From: Devosia sp.
GTDB lineage: Bacteria; Pseudomonadota; Alphaproteobacteria; Rhizobiales; Devosiaceae
Assembly: GCA_030680995.1 (NCBI GenBank)
Contig: JAUXUM010000130.1
Span: 1-52,262 of the forward strand
Reading direction: 5' to 3'
Length of the DNA stretch: 52,262 nt
Below, one piece after another: positions 18,904-27,898 of this stretch. The notes below the pieces were generated by a model. It ran no database searches and was not told the DNA's origin. It saw only the letters and a list, made by a program, of their open reading frames with translations. Made by a program: the position numbers and the translations under genes. Numbering within the stretch: the stretch's first letter is position 1; every line of letters begins with the position of its first letter.

Positions 18904-21345
18904 TCAGCCGTTGGTCGCGAAGCAATCGCCGCCATTGGCCTTGATCGATGCACAGATCTGGGTGGCATCCTGCAACGAGGCGGCAGGAAGGCGAACCCGA
19001 TAATAGACCCCTTTCTGACCGAGGTCGGCACGCTGGATTTCCAGTGTGTTGCCGCCGAACAGGCTACCCCAGCGCGACTGGGCGTTGCGCAGCGAGGCTT
19101 GCGCGTCGCCCTCGCTGCGCTGCGAGTAAAGCTGGACATAGGCGGCGGCGCCCGCACTCGTTGCCTGCTGGGTCACCGCGACCAGAGGCGTAGAGGCTGG
19201 TGCGTTGGCGCGAATGGTCGCGGTTGGCGCAGCAGCCACTGCCCCGCCCGCGCCGTTGAGACGGCCACGGTCGGTCGGGCGCGGCATCGGTGTCGGCGCG
19301 ACGATGCTGGCATCGAAGACGGCCGGGGTGGCGGACGGGGCGAGCGCGGCAAGATCGAGCGGCGCAGGTTGTTCAGCGTCATTGCCCACGATTGCCGCGG
19401 CGATAGGATCGAGTTCTGCAACCCGCCCGGCGCCTGTATCGGATGTCGTGGCCCCGGTGTCTGCCGCAACCGCGGCCGTCAACAGATCGGACGGTGCGGT
19501 GGCCGCTCCCGGCACAACCGGTACGTTCGGTCGTTCGACCGGCAGCGCCGCGGTCCCGGCCACGGCCTCGTCGCCGTTGACGATAGTGCCATCCGGGCGG
19601 ACGGTCACGGTGCGGACCTTGCGGTTGGCAAGACCGGATTCGGTGTTCTCGGTCGAATCCGGAGTCACCACGCTAGCGACATCGGCGACGCTGGCGCCCG
19701 CCGTCTCGTCCCGCGAAACCAGCGTTTCGGCGCTGTCGGCCGCCGCAATGCCGTCAATTTCATCGAACACCACCGACCGGGCCGGCTGAGCGGTTTCGGT
19801 GGCCGTGACCGCCGGAACCTGCTTGGAGGGCGTGGCATCCGCGGTAAGCACGGGAGCCGTGCCGTCACCGCGCCCCATGCCAAGCACCCAATAGAGACCG
19901 AATCCGGCCGCGAGCAGCAGCGTTCCGGCCACTGCCATGCCTACATATTGGCGCACGCCGCCAAACATGTTGGCCCTCTGCGGTTTCATCTTTACGCGCT
20001 TGTAGGGCCGATCCTCGCCCGCCTCGGCGTCGATACGGCCGACCTCCGCACCCGTCGCGGCAGCCGCGGCGAGAATCGCCGCCTCGGCGGATTTGATCTG
20101 CGGCTCGTTGTCCTTGAGACCGGCGCGACGCGGCGCGAAACCAGTGGTGAGAGGCGGCACGACCGGGGCCGCGGGCGTCGGAGCCTGCGTGGCCGCGGCC
20201 GCCGTGTCCGCTCCGGACAGCTCCATCCGGACGGCCTCGCCGATCAGGTTCTCGATTTCATCCATCGGGTCACTGTCGACCCGCGGGGCGTTGGACGTGA
20301 CAGGAGCCGAAGGTCCAGGCTGCGGCGGGCTCGCCGTTGCCGACTCCGGAGACGGCGTGGGCGCAGGCTTGGCGCCGAGCCCGAACGCCGGCGCCACGGC
20401 GAACTTGTCGCTTTCCGCCGGCTTGGGTGCCTGCGGCGGCGGCCTGAAAGAGACCGGCGCCGCCGGCATTGGCCGCGGAGCGGTTGCTCCGCTCGTCCGG
20501 GCGATCAGGCCCGGAGCCTGCCCGGCCGTATTGTTGCCGAAATTGCGGGCTGGGACTGCCTCGACCGAGGCCGGGAACACGGCTGCAGCCGGCATGGTTT
20601 CCGCCTTGGGCGTCTCGGGCTTCACCGGCTCGGCCTGTGCCGCGTCGAGTTCGGCGGCGATCAAATCGGCGATCGGGTCGTGCTCCGGCGCGCCTGCGGG
20701 CTTGGGCGCATTCCCGGACTTCGCGGAGGTCTGCTCCTTGTCTTCGGTGGACGCGGCACCGGAGTTGAATTCGAAATCGAAGTTGAAGCTGCCTGCGGGC
20801 GCTGGCTTGGCTTCCGCCTGCGCCGGCGGCGGCACAGCGGCGGAAGCGGGTGCGGCTGCGACAGGGGCCTCGATCCGATCCGTGGCGTGGAGCTTGGCAT
20901 CCGAGGCAGGATTTGCCTCGGGCTGAACCGGTTCCGCGGCCGAAGGGGACGGCGTCGACGGTGTCTGCGCCGCGAGTTTGGGAGCAGCGGGCGTGGATTC
21001 GGCGGACGCCGGCTCACGCATTTCCCTGCCTTGCCGGTTGGACAGCGGTTCGGAGGCGGTGCGCGCGACAACCGGCGGCGTATCCACGCTGGCGGGTTTT
21101 TCCATGCCGGGAATGCGGACGGCAGGCGCCACGGTTGCCGGCGCGGCTGGCGCATCCATGCCAGGAATACGGATCGGCGAAGTCCGCGGGACCGTTGCTT
21201 CGCTGAGCGGCGCGAGCTTGATGACGGTGGGCTTGGGCTCGCTTTCACTGCCCTGCGCATTGCTCGCCATCAGCTTCGCGAGTTCCGCAATCAGGTCGTC
21301 GGATTTATCCTGGGTATCAGACATTTGCTGCGGTTTCGCTGGCAT
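18904..21345 (-). CDS. SPOR-domain membrane protein
   Basis: This 813-residue protein is mostly Ala/Pro/Glu-rich and of low complexity. One membrane helix sits near residues 465-487 (GMAVAGTLLLAAGFGLYWVLG), and a C-terminal SPOR domain (about 735-813, AAAYVQLYSQRSEGDAQASLRNAQ) binds denuded septal peptidoglycan. The first 450 residues would be cytoplasmic and the rest periplasmic, as for alphaproteobacterial cell-division SPOR proteins. It lies directly downstream of argS. The start at 21345 follows AGGGGG; ATG 21324 (MSDTQDKSDDL) is possible. The size is at the high end, and length varies widely in this family. Confidence 0.85.
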   Translation of the reverse strand: MPAKPQQMSDTQDKSDDLIAELAKLMASNAQGSESEPKPTVIKLAPLSEATVPRTSPIRIPGMDAPAAPATVAPAVRIPGMEKPASVDTPPVVARTASEPLSNRQGREMREPASAESTPAAPKLAAQTPSTPSPSAAEPVQPEANPASDAKLHATDRIEAPVAAAPASAAVPPPAQAEAKPAPAGSFNFDFEFNSGAASTEDKEQTSAKSGNAPKPAGAPEHDPIADLIAAELDAAQAEPVKPETPKAETMPAAAVFPASVEAVPARNFGNNTAGQAPGLIARTSGATAPRPMPAAPVSFRPPPQAPKPAESDKFAVAPAFGLGAKPAPTPSPESATASPPQPGPSAPVTSNAPRVDSDPMDEIENLIGEAVRMELSGADTAAAATQAPTPAAPVVPPLTTGFAPRRAGLKDNEPQIKSAEAAILAAAAATGAEVGRIDAEAGEDRPYKRVKMKPQRANMFGGVRQYVGMAVAGTLLLAAGFGLYWVLGMGRGDGTAPVLTADATPSKQVPAVTATETAQPARSVVFDEIDGIAAADSAETLVSRDETAGASVADVASVVTPDSTENTESGLANRKVRTVTVRPDGTIVNGDEAVAGTAALPVERPNVPVVPGAATAPSDLLTAAVAADTGATTSDTGAGRVAELDPIAAAIVGNDAEQPAPLDLAALAPSATPAVFDASIVAPTPMPRPTDRGRLNGAGGAVAAAPTATIRANAPASTPLVAVTQQATSAGAAAYVQLYSQRSEGDAQASLRNAQSRWGSLFGGNTLEIQRADLGQKGVYYRVRLPAASLQDATQICASIKANGGDCFATNG

Positions 21346-21433
21346 AGTACGCCGCGCCCCCTATAGTGTTTCCGGTCCTCGCCCCGGACCCCGCCGAGCG
21401 TTGCGGGCCAGTCAACACACCAATGCGCCCGAA

Positions 21434-23179
21434 TTATGAAAGCTCATCTGGTGCCAAAACCCCTAATATTGTGAGGCCGTTGACTAAAACCTGCCGCACT
21501 GCGCCGACGAGTGCGAGTCGCGCCAGCGTGAGTGTCGGGTCTGCGGCGTTAACAAAGCGTAAGCTAACATCTTCTTTGCCTTTGGCCCAGAAGCCGTGGA
21601 AGGCCGCGGCGAGATCGTAGAGATAGAAGGCGATGCGGTGCGGCTCGTGGGCCAGCGCCGCGGCGGACACAGTGCGGGGCCATTGCGCCACCGACCGGAC
21701 GAGGTCCAGTTCCGCCTCGGTGGAAAGCCGTTCCACGGCGGCCGACCGCAGCGCCAGCAGAGACAGATCGACACCCGGCATCTCCCGCTCGGCCACCCGG
21801 AACACCGAACAGGCCCGCGCATGGGCGTACTGCACATAGAACACGGGATTGTCGCGGGTCTGTTCCTTGACCAGGGCAAAATCGAAATCCATGGCCGCAT
21901 CATTGCGCCGGAACAGCAGCATGAAGCGAGTGGCGTCGGCGCCCACCTCCGCAACCACGTCGGCGACAGTGACGAGGTCGCCTGAGCGCTTGCTCATCTT
22001 GAACGGCTCGCCGTTCTTCATCAGCCGCACCAACTGGCAGATGCGCACATCGATATCGGCTTCGCCTTGCGAGACAGCCTTCACCGCCGCCTGCAGACGC
22101 TTGACGTAACCCGAATGATCGGCACCCAGCACATTGACCATGTGCTTGAAGCCACGCAAATACTTGTTGCGGTGATAGGCGATGTCGGCGGCGAAATAGG
22201 TGTAGCTGCCGTCCGACTTCACCAGCGGACGGTCGATGTCATCGCCGTAGTCCGTAGCCCTGAACAGGGTCTGTTCGCGGTTTTCCCATTCGTCCGGCGT
22301 CTTGCCCTTGGGCGGCTCCAGCCGGCCCTCGTAGATCATGCCCTGCTCGCGCAGCCAAGCGAGGGTCTGGGCGATGTCTCCGTCGGGGCCGTGCAGCGTC
22401 CGCTCGGAAAAGAAGACGTCGTGGTGGATGCGCAAGTCGGCAAGGTCGGCCTTGATCAAAGCCATCATGGCGTCGAGCACCCGATCCTTGACCAGCGGCA
22501 CCGCCTCGCTCTCCGGCATTCCGAGCAGCGTATCGCCGAATTCCTTCGCCAGTGCCTGCCCGACCGGGACCAGATAGTCGCCGGGGTACAATCCCGACGG
22601 GATGTCGATGCTTTCGCCCAATGCCTCGCGGTAGCGCAGAAGGGTCGAGCGGGCGAGCGTTTCGATCTGGCTGCCGGCATCGTTGATGTAGAATTCCCGG
22701 GTGACGTCGTAGCCGGAATATTCCATGAGCGAGGCCAGCGTGTCGCCGAAGACGGCACCGCGCGTATGGCCGACATGCATCGGACCGGTCGGGTTGGCCG
22801 AGACGTATTCGACATTGACCCGCTCGCCCCCGCCGACATTGGTGCGGCCGAAATCAGCCCCTTCCTGGCCGACCGCGCGCAGGACGTCGAGCCACAGCGC
22901 GTCAGCAATACGGAAATTGACGAAGCCGGGGCCGGCGACCTCGGCGGAGATCACGTCCTTGTCGGAAGCAAAATGGCCGGCGAGCGCGGCGGCTGCCTCG
23001 CGCGGGTTCCTGCCCAGCGGCTTGGCGACAACCATGGCTGCATTGGTGGAGAGGTCGCCATGGGCCGGATCACGCGGCGGCTCGACCACAAGGCGCCCCA
23101 GCGCGTCCTCGGTTACCTCGGGATAAAGGCTCTTGAGGGCAGCGGAAACACGTGTGGCGAACAGCGCAAAAACGTCCAT
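21434..23179 (-). CDS. argS: arginyl-tRNA synthetase
   Basis: This 581-residue class I synthetase charges tRNA-Arg. Its HIGH-type motif is HVGHTRG (about residue 135) after VEYVSANPTGPM, and the KMSKS-type motif is KMSKRSGDLV (about 393). An N-terminal Add-1-like domain (residues 1-105) contacts the tRNA elbow. The C-terminal anticodon-binding domain ends with LVNGLTILGVLAPDELS. It lies 31 bases downstream of dgt and 89 bases upstream of the SPOR gene. Confidence 0.97.
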   Translation of the reverse strand: MDVFALFATRVSAALKSLYPEVTEDALGRLVVEPPRDPAHGDLSTNAAMVVAKPLGRNPREAAAALAGHFASDKDVISAEVAGPGFVNFRIADALWLDVLRAVGQEGADFGRTNVGGGERVNVEYVSANPTGPMHVGHTRGAVFGDTLASLMEYSGYDVTREFYINDAGSQIETLARSTLLRYREALGESIDIPSGLYPGDYLVPVGQALAKEFGDTLLGMPESEAVPLVKDRVLDAMMALIKADLADLRIHHDVFFSERTLHGPDGDIAQTLAWLREQGMIYEGRLEPPKGKTPDEWENREQTLFRATDYGDDIDRPLVKSDGSYTYFAADIAYHRNKYLRGFKHMVNVLGADHSGYVKRLQAAVKAVSQGEADIDVRICQLVRLMKNGEPFKMSKRSGDLVTVADVVAEVGADATRFMLLFRRNDAAMDFDFALVKEQTRDNPVFYVQYAHARACSVFRVAEREMPGVDLSLLALRSAAVERLSTEAELDLVRSVAQWPRTVSAAALAHEPHRIAFYLYDLAAAFHGFWAKGKEDVSLRFVNAADPTLTLARLALVGAVRQVLVNGLTILGVLAPDELS

Positions 23180-23209
23180 GGGAATTCCAGATGCAAGGAA
23201 GCCGCCGGG

Positions 23210-24403
23210 TTACCCCAATCGGCGCGCAGCGTCAAACAGCCGGGCGTGCTGTTCCAGCGCGTAGGGGTCGGTCATCCCGGCGATGAAGTCGCAGATGATC
23301 CGGGCTCTCTGGGTCTCACTCGCGGCGGCGCGGACGGCATTGCCCCAGCGGCCGGGCAGGTCAAGCATCGTCTGATAGTGGTCGAACAGTTCACCGACCA
23401 CGGCCTGGCTTTTACGTACCGGCGCCATCACCGCCTCGCTCCGGTAGACGTTGTCGAACAGGAAGCGCTTGAGCCCCTGCTCCGCATCGGCGATCTCACC
23501 GGAAAACTGGATCAATGTTCGTCCGGCGTGGCGCACATCGTCGGCGCTTTGTGGACCGGCCGCCGCGATCGCGGCATTGCTGGTGGTGATCACGTCCTCG
23601 ATGCTCTGGGTGATCAGGCGCCGCTGCACCTCGTGCGCCTGCCGGCTGCGTTCGATGTCGGGCCAGCGCGACAGGACATCGCGCACGATCGGCCCCGCCA
23701 GCGGTACACCGACGAGATCGCCCAGCCGGATAAGGCCCGCGCGCAGCGCGTCGTCGATATCGTGCGCATTGTAGGCGATGTCGTCGGCGATCGCGGCCGT
23801 CTGCGCCTCGAGACTGGCATGGGTGGAGAGCTGCAGATCCTCGCTGGCGGAGATGTCGTCGAGGCCAAATGGCAAACCCTCGCGCAGATAGCGGCCCACC
23901 GGACGGCCCTCCCGGTCAACGAGCGGACCGTTATGCTTCAGGATGCCTTCGAGCGTCTCCCAGGTGAGGTTGAGCCCGTCATGCCCGGCGTAGCGGTTCT
24001 CCAGCCGGGTGACGACGCGGATCGCCTGCATGTTGTGGTCGAAGCCGCCGAACTCGGCCATTTTTTCGTTCATCACCCGTTCACCTGCGTGGCCAAAAGG
24101 TGTGTGACCGAGGTCGTGGGCCAGTGCCACCGCTTCCGCCAGATCCTCGTCAAGCCCCAGCGCCCGGGCGATCGAGCGCGCCATCTGGCTCACTTCGAGC
24201 GTGTGCGTCAGCCGGGTGCGGAAGTGCTGCCCCTCATGGTGCAGGAAAACCTGGGTTTTGTGCTGCAGCCGCCGGAACGCCGTCGAATGGATGATGCGGT
24301 CGCGGTCGCGCTGATACTCCGAGCGGGTGGGGCTGAGGCTGGCGCCATGAATGCGGCCGCGGCTCTGTGAAGGTTCCGAAGCGTAGGGCGCGCGCTCGCT
24401 CAT
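23210..24403 (-). CDS. dgt: dGTPase-like HD-domain phosphohydrolase
   Basis: This 397-residue protein of the dGTP triphosphohydrolase-like type 2 subfamily hydrolyses dNTPs to nucleoside and triphosphate. HD-domain ligands are seen in FRTRLTHTLEVSQMARSI and VALAHDLGHTPFGHAGE (His-Asp at about 97), with a later Asp in AAIADDIAYNAHDIDD. The ATG at 24403 is preceded by AAAAGGG. TTG 24427 would add 8 residues. It is divergent from erpA, and the 94-base gap must hold both promoters. It heads the dgt-argS-SPOR-scpAB unit. Confidence 0.93.
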   Translation of the reverse strand: MSERAPYASEPSQSRGRIHGASLSPTRSEYQRDRDRIIHSTAFRRLQHKTQVFLHHEGQHFRTRLTHTLEVSQMARSIARALGLDEDLAEAVALAHDLGHTPFGHAGERVMNEKMAEFGGFDHNMQAIRVVTRLENRYAGHDGLNLTWETLEGILKHNGPLVDREGRPVGRYLREGLPFGLDDISASEDLQLSTHASLEAQTAAIADDIAYNAHDIDDALRAGLIRLGDLVGVPLAGPIVRDVLSRWPDIERSRQAHEVQRRLITQSIEDVITTSNAAIAAAGPQSADDVRHAGRTLIQFSGEIADAEQGLKRFLFDNVYRSEAVMAPVRKSQAVVGELFDHYQTMLDLPGRWGNAVRAAASETQRARIICDFIAGMTDPYALEQHARLFDAARRLG

Positions 24404-24497
24404 GGTTGAAGACAAGACCCTTTTCAATTCAGCCGCGGATACCTAGGTTATGGCTTGGCGCGCCGCCTTGAGCGGCGTGACACGGCAAAGGCTCGAA

Positions 24498-24851
24498 ATG
24501 AGTGCAGTCTCTGTAGCATTGAACGACGTCGTTTTGACAGACCGCGCCGCGCGGAAGATTGGACGCATCCTTGCCAGGGAACCTCAGGGAACGGTGTTGC
24601 GTATTGCCGTTTCCGGCGGCGGGTGCTCCGGCTTCCAGTACGAATACAAGCTCGTGCAGGAAAAGCCGGCCGATGGCGATCTGGTGCTGGCCAAGGATGC
24701 CGCGACGGTGTTGATCGATTCGCTCAGCCTTGAATTCATGAACGGCGCCGAGATCGACTATGTCGACGACCTGATCGGTCAGTCCTTCCAGATCAAGAAC
24801 CCAAACGCGGTTGCCTCCTGCGGCTGCGGCACCAGCTTCGCGGTCGCCTGA
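24498..24851 (+). CDS. erpA: A-type iron-sulfur cluster carrier (ErpA/IscA)
   Basis: This 117-residue A-type carrier inserts Fe-S clusters into target enzymes. The three ligand cysteines are Cys43 (SGGGCSGFQYEY), Cys108 and Cys110 (ASCGCGTSFAV). The start at 24498 is the Met just before the conserved SVALNDVVLTDRAARKI; a start at 24450 would add 16 unrelated residues. Linkage with dgt (divergent) and xth (downstream) is the usual Rhizobiales order, here interrupted by a serine hydrolase gene. Confidence 0.93.
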   Translation: MSAVSVALNDVVLTDRAARKIGRILAREPQGTVLRIAVSGGGCSGFQYEYKLVQEKPADGDLVLAKDAATVLIDSLSLEFMNGAEIDYVDDLIGQSFQIKNPNAVASCGCGTSFAVA

Positions 24852-24912
24852 GCCGCCCTTGATCCGATTCATCACGGCCGTTAGCGTTCGCCCCTGATTG
24901 GAGAGGAACCAT

Positions 24913-26019
24913 ATGAATTTGCAGGAACGTCTTGATGCAGTGATCGAGGCCTCGCTTGGCCGGCGCATCGTCGGCTCGGTGACGCTGGTTTCGCGCGATG
25001 GCGAGATCGTCTATCGCCGGGCCGCAGGCTTTGCCGATCGCGAGGCCGGCAGGCCGATGCAGGAGGACGCGATCTTCCGGCTTGCCTCCGTCACCAAGCC
25101 GCTGGTGGCGGCGACGGCGCTGGCGATGATCGAGCGGAACCTGCTTGGGCTGGACAATTCCGTGGCCGATCACCTGCCCTATTTCCGGCCCAGGCTGGGC
25201 GACGGCAGCGAACCCAGGATCACCATCCGGCACCTCCTCACCCACACATCGGGGCTGGTCTACGACTACCCCGCCGACCCCGAGATCACGACCGGTCTCC
25301 AGGACACCGATCTCGATTTCGAGGAAACGTTCACCCGCGTGGCACGAATCCCTCTCGCCTTCGCGCCCGGCACCGGCTGGCAATACGGCATCAGCATCGA
25401 CGTCCTGGGCGCGGTCATCGCCAGCATCCATGGTGGCACGCTTGGCGACGCGGTCGAGCACTATGTGACCGGGCCGCTGGAGATGCGCGATACCGGCTTT
25501 TTCGTCCGAGACATGGCCCGACTGGCGGTGCCCTATGGCGACGCCACGCCCGAACCGGTGCGCATGGGCGATCCGCATACGGTGATCGACGCGAATGGCG
25601 GCACGACGGTGTTCTCGCCCGGCCGCATCTTCAATCCCAAGGCCTACCAGTCCGGTGGCGCCGGGATGGCGGGTACGGCCGGAGATTTCCTCAAGTTCCT
25701 GGAGGCTTTGCGCAATCGCGGCACGCCGATTCTCAATCCCGACACCGTCGCACAGGCGACGCGAAACCAGATCGGCGATCTGCCGCGCGAGGAAAAGGAC
25801 GCGGGCCAGCGGTTCGGTTTCCTTTCCGCAATCGTCGTCGACCCCGTCGCGGCGCAGCGGCCGCAGGCGCCGGGCACATATCGATGGGGCGGTATCTACG
25901 GTCACGATTGGTTCGTCGACCCGGCCAATGGACTCTCGGTCGTCGCCATGACCAATGCCGCAGTCGAAGGCTGCGTCGGCAACTATACCAAGGAAGTCAG
26001 CGAGCCGGTCTATGGCTAG
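24913..26019 (+). CDS. serine hydrolase, beta-lactamase (class C-like) family
   Basis: This 368-residue protein of the S12/class C beta-lactamase-like family (PF00144) carries the nucleophile motif SVTK (Ser59, Lys62), a second motif around Tyr158 (WQYGIS), and HTSGL. No signal peptide is visible, so it is probably cytoplasmic and more likely an esterase or peptidase than a drug-resistance enzyme. The ribosome site GAGAGG lies 8 bases before ATG 24913. It lies between erpA and xth, where most relatives have no gene. Confidence 0.88.
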   Translation: MNLQERLDAVIEASLGRRIVGSVTLVSRDGEIVYRRAAGFADREAGRPMQEDAIFRLASVTKPLVAATALAMIERNLLGLDNSVADHLPYFRPRLGDGSEPRITIRHLLTHTSGLVYDYPADPEITTGLQDTDLDFEETFTRVARIPLAFAPGTGWQYGISIDVLGAVIASIHGGTLGDAVEHYVTGPLEMRDTGFFVRDMARLAVPYGDATPEPVRMGDPHTVIDANGGTTVFSPGRIFNPKAYQSGGAGMAGTAGDFLKFLEALRNRGTPILNPDTVAQATRNQIGDLPREEKDAGQRFGFLSAIVVDPVAAQRPQAPGTYRWGGIYGHDWFVDPANGLSVVAMTNAAVEGCVGNYTKEVSEPVYG

Positions 26020-26071
26020 CATTGCCGGCGGCGCCGCCGCTCGGTAGCATTCTGACGACGGAGGAATGGCC

Positions 26072-26851
26072 ATGCGCATCGCGACCTGGAACATCAACGG
26101 CATCAAGGCGCGACAGGGCCTGCTCCAGACCTGGCTTACACAGCAAAGCCCCGAGATCGCCTGCCTCCAGGAGATCAAGACCATCGACGAAGGTTTCCCG
26201 CGCGCCGAGATCGAGTCGCTCGGCTACAATGTCGAGACCTTTGGCCAAAAGAGCTGGAACGGGGTCGCGATTCTCTCGAAGCTCCCCTTCGACGAGGTGA
26301 CGCGCGGGCTACCAGGCGACGACAGTGACGAGCAGTCGCGGCTGATCGAGGGCGTATTTTCCGTCGAGGGCGGCGCCATCCGCATCTGCTGCATCTATTT
26401 GCCCAATGGCAACCCGGTCGACAGCGAGAAGTTTCCCTACAAGTTGAGCTGGATGGACCGCCTCATCAGCTACGTCGAGGGCCGGCTGGCGCTGGAGGAG
26501 CCGTTTGTCCTCCTGGGCGACTTCAACATCATCCCCGCCGCGATTGACGCCAGGCACCCGGAAGCCTGGGTTGGGGACGCGCTCTTCCGGCCGGAAAGCC
26601 TCGAACGGTTCCGAACACTGTCCAACCTGGGGATGACGGACGCGCTGCGGGCAGTCAGCAGCGAGCCCGGTTACACATTCTGGGACTTCAAGACGTTTGG
26701 CTGGGAGCGCGACAATGGCATCCGCATCGACCATCTGCTGCTCTCGCCGCAGGCGGCGGACCGGCTCGACGGCGTCACCGTGCATCGCGAGGTGCGCGGC
26801 TGGGACAAGCCGAGCGATCACGTGCCGGTCGAAGGCAATTTCGCGTTCTGA
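26072..26851 (+). CDS. xth: exodeoxyribonuclease III (AP endonuclease)
   Basis: This 259-residue enzyme repairs abasic DNA and has 3'-5' exonuclease activity. Catalytic motifs are ATWNINGIKAR at the N-terminus, CLQEIK (metal-binding Glu), YLPNGNP, LLGDFNIIP (Asp-Asn) and SDHVPV (Asp-His) near the end. ATG 26072 is chosen because GGAGG lies 7 bases upstream; ATG 26066 is too close to it. The stop overlaps the next ORF by one base (TGATG). Confidence 0.95.
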   Translation: MRIATWNINGIKARQGLLQTWLTQQSPEIACLQEIKTIDEGFPRAEIESLGYNVETFGQKSWNGVAILSKLPFDEVTRGLPGDDSDEQSRLIEGVFSVEGGAIRICCIYLPNGNPVDSEKFPYKLSWMDRLISYVEGRLALEEPFVLLGDFNIIPAAIDARHPEAWVGDALFRPESLERFRTLSNLGMTDALRAVSSEPGYTFWDFKTFGWERDNGIRIDHLLLSPQAADRLDGVTVHREVRGWDKPSDHVPVEGNFAF

Positions 26852-27060
26852 TGCCCGCTATGATCCCTGAGCTGGCCGAGATCGAAGCCGTGGTCGCCAG
26901 GATGGAGGTGCGCCATGGCCAGGACCCGCTTTTCCCGGTCTATCGGCGGCTCTGCCAACGCTTCACGGAGGATTTGGCGGGTTCTCGCGATCTGGCGCTG
27001 TCCAAGGCGGCGGCGCTGATACTGATCAAGTTTCGCACCGAGGACGAGCGCTCGATCTGA
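26851..27060 (+). CDS. small conserved-looking protein downstream of xth
   Basis: This 69-residue, largely helical and acidic/basic-mixed protein (MPAMIPELAEIEAVVARME...) has no domain I recognise. Its ATG overlaps the xth stop as TGATG, which is typical of coupled genes and makes it more credible than a chance ORF. It is convergent with the exoR-like gene, leaving 7 bases between them. No function is proposed. Confidence 0.65.
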   Translation: MPAMIPELAEIEAVVARMEVRHGQDPLFPVYRRLCQRFTEDLAGSRDLALSKAAALILIKFRTEDERSI

Positions 27061-27067
27061 CGTCCTG

Positions 27068-27898
27068 CTACAGGCCGCCGAACCGCGTTCCGAGTGAATC
27101 CGCCAGATGAACAGCTTCGGCCCGATGCTCGGGAGTGGTAACCGACATGGCGTCCTGCAGCAGACCCTGGATCCACCGCTCGTCGATCGTACCGGCAGCG
27201 CGGCGGCTGGCAATCGTGAGCCACATCAGACCCTCGACAGGATTGGCCTCGATGCCGTCGCCATTGAACAGCATATTGCCCAGTTGCGCCTGGGCGCCGG
27301 CGTGGCCCTTGCGCGCCGCAAGAGAAAGCCAGCGGGCGCTTTGCAGCGGATTGTCGCCCAGCTCCTCGTCATCGAGATAGAGCTTGCCCACCCGGTACTG
27401 GGCGTCCGCGTCGCCGAAATAGGACGCGGCGTGCATCATGAGCTTGTTCGAGTAGTCTTCGTCCTTCGCAATTCCGGCCTCGGGCAGACCCTCGCGATAG
27501 TATTCGCCGACCTTGACGAAGGATTGGGCGACGATGTCGGCCTCGACGCTCTTGGGTGCGGTGTCGGCATGCTCATCGGCGATCTGGCTGAAATAGCCGA
27601 AGGCCTTGACCGGGTCCTTTTTAACCCCCTCGCCGTTCTCGTACATCAGACCGAGTTGCCAGAGCGCCATGGGCTGACCGGCAGCGGCTGCATCCTCGAG
27701 CGCCAAGATGAGGGCATCGCTCGATATCCCGCCACCGGCGCCGTCGAGGATGTTGGCCATGTTGAGCGCCGCGTCCACGGCCGTTTCACCCGGCAGCGCC
27801 GCGAGAATAGCTTGTGCCTTGGCCGGCAGACCGGTGAGCGCAAGCGCTGCACCGGCCGCAACGGAAATCAGGGCGTTGGTAACCCTAAATGTCCGCAT
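27068..27898 (-). CDS. ExoR-like periplasmic Sel1-repeat protein
   Basis: This 276-residue exported protein has a signal peptide at residues 1-29, ending LPAKAQA. At least three Sel1/TPR-like repeats follow (for example [23 protein letters not shown] split around residue 80, [15 protein letters not shown], and [18 protein letters not shown]). The layout and ending ([21 protein letters not shown]) resemble ExoR, the periplasmic inhibitor of the ExoS-ChvI two-component system controlling exopolysaccharide and motility in rhizobia. Orthology is inferred by eye. It overlaps the end of ilvD by 14 bases (27885-27898) and is probably translated from the same mRNA. Confidence 0.75.
   Translation of the reverse strand: MRTFRVTNALISVAAGAALALTGLPAKAQAILAALPGETAVDAALNMANILDGAGGGISSDALILALEDAAAAGQPMALWQLGLMYENGEGVKKDPVKAFGYFSQIADEHADTAPKSVEADIVAQSFVKVGEYYREGLPEAGIAKDEDYSNKLMMHAASYFGDADAQYRVGKLYLDDEELGDNPLQSARWLSLAARKGHAGAQAQLGNMLFNGDGIEANPVEGLMWLTIASRRAAGTIDERWIQGLLQDAMSVTTPEHRAEAVHLADSLGTRFGGL

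Noticed and set aside
24913-26019. Antibiotic-resistance beta-lactamase
   Set aside because: The SxxK serine hydrolase motif is present, but there is no signal peptide and the family is mostly esterases and peptidases.
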